The translations under genes and the position numbers were made by a program. The notes beneath the pieces were generated by a model, which was not told the DNA's origin, ran no database searches, and saw nothing but the letters and a program-made list of their open reading frames with translations. Positions 61,643-64,000 of a DNA stretch of 64,000 nucleotides are shown here, one piece after another; the first letter of the stretch is position 1, and each line of letters begins with the position of its first letter. The stretch is taken from the NCBI RefSeq assembly GCF_036924645.1, contig NZ_JAZHRX010000001.1, forward strand, positions 1,178,001 to 1,242,000, read 5' to 3'. Origin of the DNA: Bradyrhizobium sp. AZCC 2176 (GTDB lineage Bacteria > Pseudomonadota > Alphaproteobacteria > Rhizobiales > Xanthobacteraceae).

Positions 61643-62611
61643 TTACATCGTGATCTTTGCAGCCTCGATCACGGGATGCCATTTGGCGCGTTCGCCGTCG
61701 ATGAACGCCTTGAGGTCATCAGGAGCGCCCCCGACGCCTTGCAGCGAATTTTGCTCGAGGATGGTTTTGCCTTTTTCGCTCTTCAGGAAGGCGTTCACCG
61801 CATTGTTCACCTTGCTCACGATGTCCTGCGGCGTACCGGTAGGAGCTACGATCGCGTACCACGCGGTCGCCTCGAATCCCTTGAAGCCCGCTTCCTGCAC
61901 CGTCGGCACATCGGGCAGTTGCACGACGCGCTGGCTTGTCGTCACCGCGAGCGCGCGGATCTTGCCGCTGGCCACCAGCGGCAGATAGGTCGGCATAAAA
62001 TCCATGGCGACGTTGACCTGTCCCCCCAGCAGGTCCGTGACCAGCGGCGCTGAGCCGCGATAAGGCACATGCGTCATCTCCACGCCGGCAAATTGCTGGA
62101 TCAGCGCCGAGGTGATGTGTCCGAGCGTTCCGTTGCCGGGATGGCCGACATTGACCTTACCCGGGTTCTGTTTGGCATAGGCGATCAGTTCGGGGAGCGT
62201 CTTCGCCGGAAAGTCTGGTGTCGCCGCGATGATCAATGGAGACTTGGCGACGAGTACGACCGGCATGAAATCCCGCTCGGAATCGTAAGCCAGGCCCTTG
62301 TACATGAACTTGTTGAGCGCGATCGGCGCGGGTGTCCCGAACAGCCACGTATGGCCGTCGGCCGCCGCCTTGGCGACCGCCGTTCCGCCGAGATTGCCGC
62401 CCGCGCCCGCACGGTTTTCGACGATGAACTGCTTGCCGAAGTCTTCGCTCAGCGCGTGCGCAACGGCGCGCGCCAGCGTGTCGACGGCAGCGCCGGCCGG
62501 GAACGGCACCACCATGGTGACCGGGCGGTTCGGCCACTCCTGTGCGACGGCATCGTGACATGGCGCAACAGCAAGTGCGAGGCCCAGGAGACCCAAAGTG
62601 AGCAGGCGCAT
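61643..62611 (-). CDS. tripartite tricarboxylate transporter substrate-binding protein (TctC/Bug)
   Basis: The product is 322 aa from ATG 62611, with a strong GGAGGA site. The signal peptide is MRLLTLGLLGLALAVAPCHD followed by AVAQ, and mature EWPNRPVTMVVPFPAGAAVD is a hallmark of Bug proteins. ENRAGAGGNLGGTAVAKAAADG, HVPYRGSAPLVTDLLGGQVN and DVPTVQEAGFKGFEATAWYA complete it. It captures a carboxylic acid in the periplasm. No TctA/TctB membrane genes are in the window, as is usual for the many orphan Bug genes. Confidence 0.93.
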   Translation of the reverse strand: MRLLTLGLLGLALAVAPCHDAVAQEWPNRPVTMVVPFPAGAAVDTLARAVAHALSEDFGKQFIVENRAGAGGNLGGTAVAKAAADGHTWLFGTPAPIALNKFMYKGLAYDSERDFMPVVLVAKSPLIIAATPDFPAKTLPELIAYAKQNPGKVNVGHPGNGTLGHITSALIQQFAGVEMTHVPYRGSAPLVTDLLGGQVNVAMDFMPTYLPLVASGKIRALAVTTSQRVVQLPDVPTVQEAGFKGFEATAWYAIVAPTGTPQDIVSKVNNAVNAFLKSEKGKTILEQNSLQGVGGAPDDLKAFIDGERAKWHPVIEAAKITM

Positions 62612-62654
62612 GTTTCCTCCGATTTTTGTGCGAGGCTCGCGTTGGCGCATGCGC

Positions 62655-63734
62655 TTATTCCCCGGCAAACTTGTCCAGGCCTTTGCGGCCCAACCATTTG
62701 GATAATTCGTCGGCAACGGCTTCGTTATTGAGATCGGCGAATGCGATGTGCGTGTTGCCGCGCAGACCCGCATCGGGAAGCAGCAAGACCTCGCAATCGC
62801 CGCCGTGGCGGTTGACGATATCGCAGAAGGTCCGCGCCACCTTGACGGAAGAGGCCCAGATCGGGCGCGTGTCGGTGTAGTCGCCGAACACCATCTGGAT
62901 CGGAAACTTCGTCAGCTTCATGAACTCCGCCAGCGGCACGGCATTGGGGCCATACGGCGCGTCCGGCTTCGGCTCGGGTCCCTCGCCCTCCGGGAAGACG
63001 AAGCCCGGGGTTTCGTAGGCAACAATGCCCTTCATGTTGTCGCTCTTTGCCTTCAGCGCCGACAACAGGGCGCGCCAGCCGCCCGCGGAATTGGTGACGG
63101 CAATGACAGGTCCGATTCTATCGATGGCCTGGCCGCCGGCCTCAGCCTGCAACAATGCATTCTCAAGCGTATCGAACTCGTCGTAGCGGGCGCGCGTCGC
63201 CTGATTCCAGGCTTCCTTGTCGGCGGTCGGGAATTGCAGTCCCGGATACCAATTGAGATAGGTCAAGCCGAAACGCCAGGCGGCAAAGTTGCGTTGATCG
63301 AAATAATCAGGCGTATAGGTGATCGGCTCGCAGCTCCAATTCGCACGCCCGACGCGCGGGCCATCCCAGAGGTAAACGGGATATCCCTGACGCAAGAAAA
63401 TGCTCTTGTAGCCTTCACCGCCATCCCAGCGGTTTTCCCAAACCTTCGTGCTGGAGCTGTGCCACATGATCAGGCCGACGCTGCGCCGTTTCGCGGGGAT
63501 GAAGTATTCGACGTAGCCATGGTCGCAAGAGAGCGTCTGACTGGGATCGCCGGGCTTGGCAATGATCTTACCGCCAACTTCATACGCGCCGGTCGATTCC
63601 AGGATGATCGGAGGCTTCGCTGGTTTGCGATTCTCTTCCGCGAATCCCGGGTTGCCTAGTCCGGCGACCAGCAATGCCGTGGCAAACGGCTGCAACCGCT
63701 TCCAGCGTTTCAAAGGACTTCTACCGCAATTCAT
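62655..63734 (-). CDS. secreted alpha/beta hydrolase/esterase
   Basis: A 359-aa protein with an N-terminal signal (ATALLVAGLGNPGFAEENRK). The serine-hydrolase elbow is VIAVTNSAGGWRALLSA (TNSAG, nucleophile Ser). FGDYTDTRPIWASSVKV carries a probable acid and LLLPDAGLRGNTHIAFADLN the His. A long N-terminal beta region (GGKIIAKPGDPSQTLSCDHG, YVEYFIPAKRRSVGLIMWHS) precedes the core. The family is poorly characterised (esterases of plant aromatic esters are among relatives). It lies 43 bp from the TctC-type gene, suggesting hydrolysis followed by uptake. Confidence 0.8.
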   Translation of the reverse strand: MNCGRSPLKRWKRLQPFATALLVAGLGNPGFAEENRKPAKPPIILESTGAYEVGGKIIAKPGDPSQTLSCDHGYVEYFIPAKRRSVGLIMWHSSSTKVWENRWDGGEGYKSIFLRQGYPVYLWDGPRVGRANWSCEPITYTPDYFDQRNFAAWRFGLTYLNWYPGLQFPTADKEAWNQATRARYDEFDTLENALLQAEAGGQAIDRIGPVIAVTNSAGGWRALLSALKAKSDNMKGIVAYETPGFVFPEGEGPEPKPDAPYGPNAVPLAEFMKLTKFPIQMVFGDYTDTRPIWASSVKVARTFCDIVNRHGGDCEVLLLPDAGLRGNTHIAFADLNNEAVADELSKWLGRKGLDKFAGE

Positions 63735-63792
63735 GATCAGCCTCCTCCCCGAATAATGCGCGCCGCTTTTCGCGGTCTTTGCGCGCCTTTTG

Positions 63793-64000
63793 CTAGGCGG
63801 CGTCCTGCGCAGCCGACCGGCTCACCGGAAGATTTAGGAACCGCGCGGCGTTATCGCTGATGAGTTTTCTGATTGCCGTGCTCGGCATCTGCAGATCGAG
63901 CAGGATCTGCGTGATGCTGCGGAAGCCATCGACCGGACGCTGCGACCCCTGCAGCCCGAGGTCGGACGACAGGATCGTGTTGTCGACGCCGGCCACCTCG
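63793..64000 (-). CDS. amidohydrolase family protein, C-terminus only
   Basis: The reverse frame ends at 63793 and continues past the window edge. The about 69 residues seen match the C-terminal end of an amidohydrolase-2 type metal-dependent hydrolase: DNTILSSDLGLQGSQRPVDG, with the metal-binding Asp in SSDLG, then FRSITQILLDLQMPSTAIRK and SDNAARFLNLP. Members include decarboxylases and hydrolases of aromatic acids. The N-terminal catalytic part is outside the window, so function cannot be judged. Confidence 0.7.
   Translation of the reverse strand, partial: EVAGVDNTILSSDLGLQGSQRPVDGFRSITQILLDLQMPSTAIRKLISDNAARFLNLPVSRSAAQDAA

Noticed and set aside
1-64000. tRNA, rRNA, CRISPR array, prophage or plasmid origin
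   Set aside because: No cloverleaf, rRNA-like or regularly spaced repeat sequence was seen; apart from the group II intron no transposase or phage gene is present.

Overview
The window looks like a chromosomal stretch of a Bradyrhizobium-type alphaproteobacterium. GC is high, genes are dense with many 4-bp ATGA/GTGA start-stop overlaps, there is a DUF3551-type secreted small protein, nested palindromic intergenic repeats, and a large accessory load of acyl-CoA and aromatic-compound enzymes. This is inferred from gene content only. No rRNA, tRNA or CRISPR array was found.

Region 1 (1-11.5 kb) holds a TPM-domain protein (cut by the window edge) with LemA; a fatty acid-type operon of an enoyl-CoA hydratase (frameshifted) and two acyl-CoA dehydrogenases; a stand-alone CoxL-like molybdenum hydroxylase large subunit; a divergent HtrA-like protease and FtsH; and a DHDPS/NAL-family aldolase. 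An M1 aminopeptidase follows.

Region 2 (14.4-21.7 kb) is a compact accessory island: an animal-type heme peroxidase, a 136-aa protein whose middle resembles nitrile-hydratase-type (NHLP) RiPP leaders, a SARP/BTAD-TPR regulator, a TOMM-type YcaO enzyme, an unknown 184-aa protein, an XRE regulator and a small conserved protein. It reads as a candidate, unusual RiPP-like system without an obvious transporter or E1/dehydrogenase partner. Phosphoglucomutase and a DUF3551 protein follow.

Region 3 (24.1-57.4 kb) is a large catabolic locus bounded by two MarR regulators. It has a thioesterase split by a 1.88-kb group II intron, two AMP-forming acyl-CoA ligases, a six-gene operon (Asp/Glu racemase-like, Ohr, thiolase-like protein, DUF35-SDR fusion, isatin-hydrolase-type cyclase, ABC substrate-binding protein), and a Liv-type transporter. 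Further on are a module with a gentisate-dioxygenase-like cupin, a FAH hydrolase and RidA, an indolepyruvate:ferredoxin oxidoreductase-like pair, and a Rieske dioxygenase with its reductase. The set fits aerobic degradation of an indole/aryl acetic acid, most economically the auxin indole-3-acetate: ring oxygenation, CoA activation, retro-aldol release of acetyl-CoA to isatin, isatin hydrolysis, and oxidative decarboxylation of isatinate. Four near-identical TTTAGGC/CCTAAAG-type operators sit at the first MarR gene, the thioesterase, the ligase pair and upstream of the six-gene operon.

Region 4 (57.4-64 kb) carries a dienelactone hydrolase, a divergent GlxA/AraC regulator, an aldehyde dehydrogenase, an SDR, a TctC/Bug binding protein, a secreted alpha/beta hydrolase and the C-terminus of an amidohydrolase cut by the window edge.
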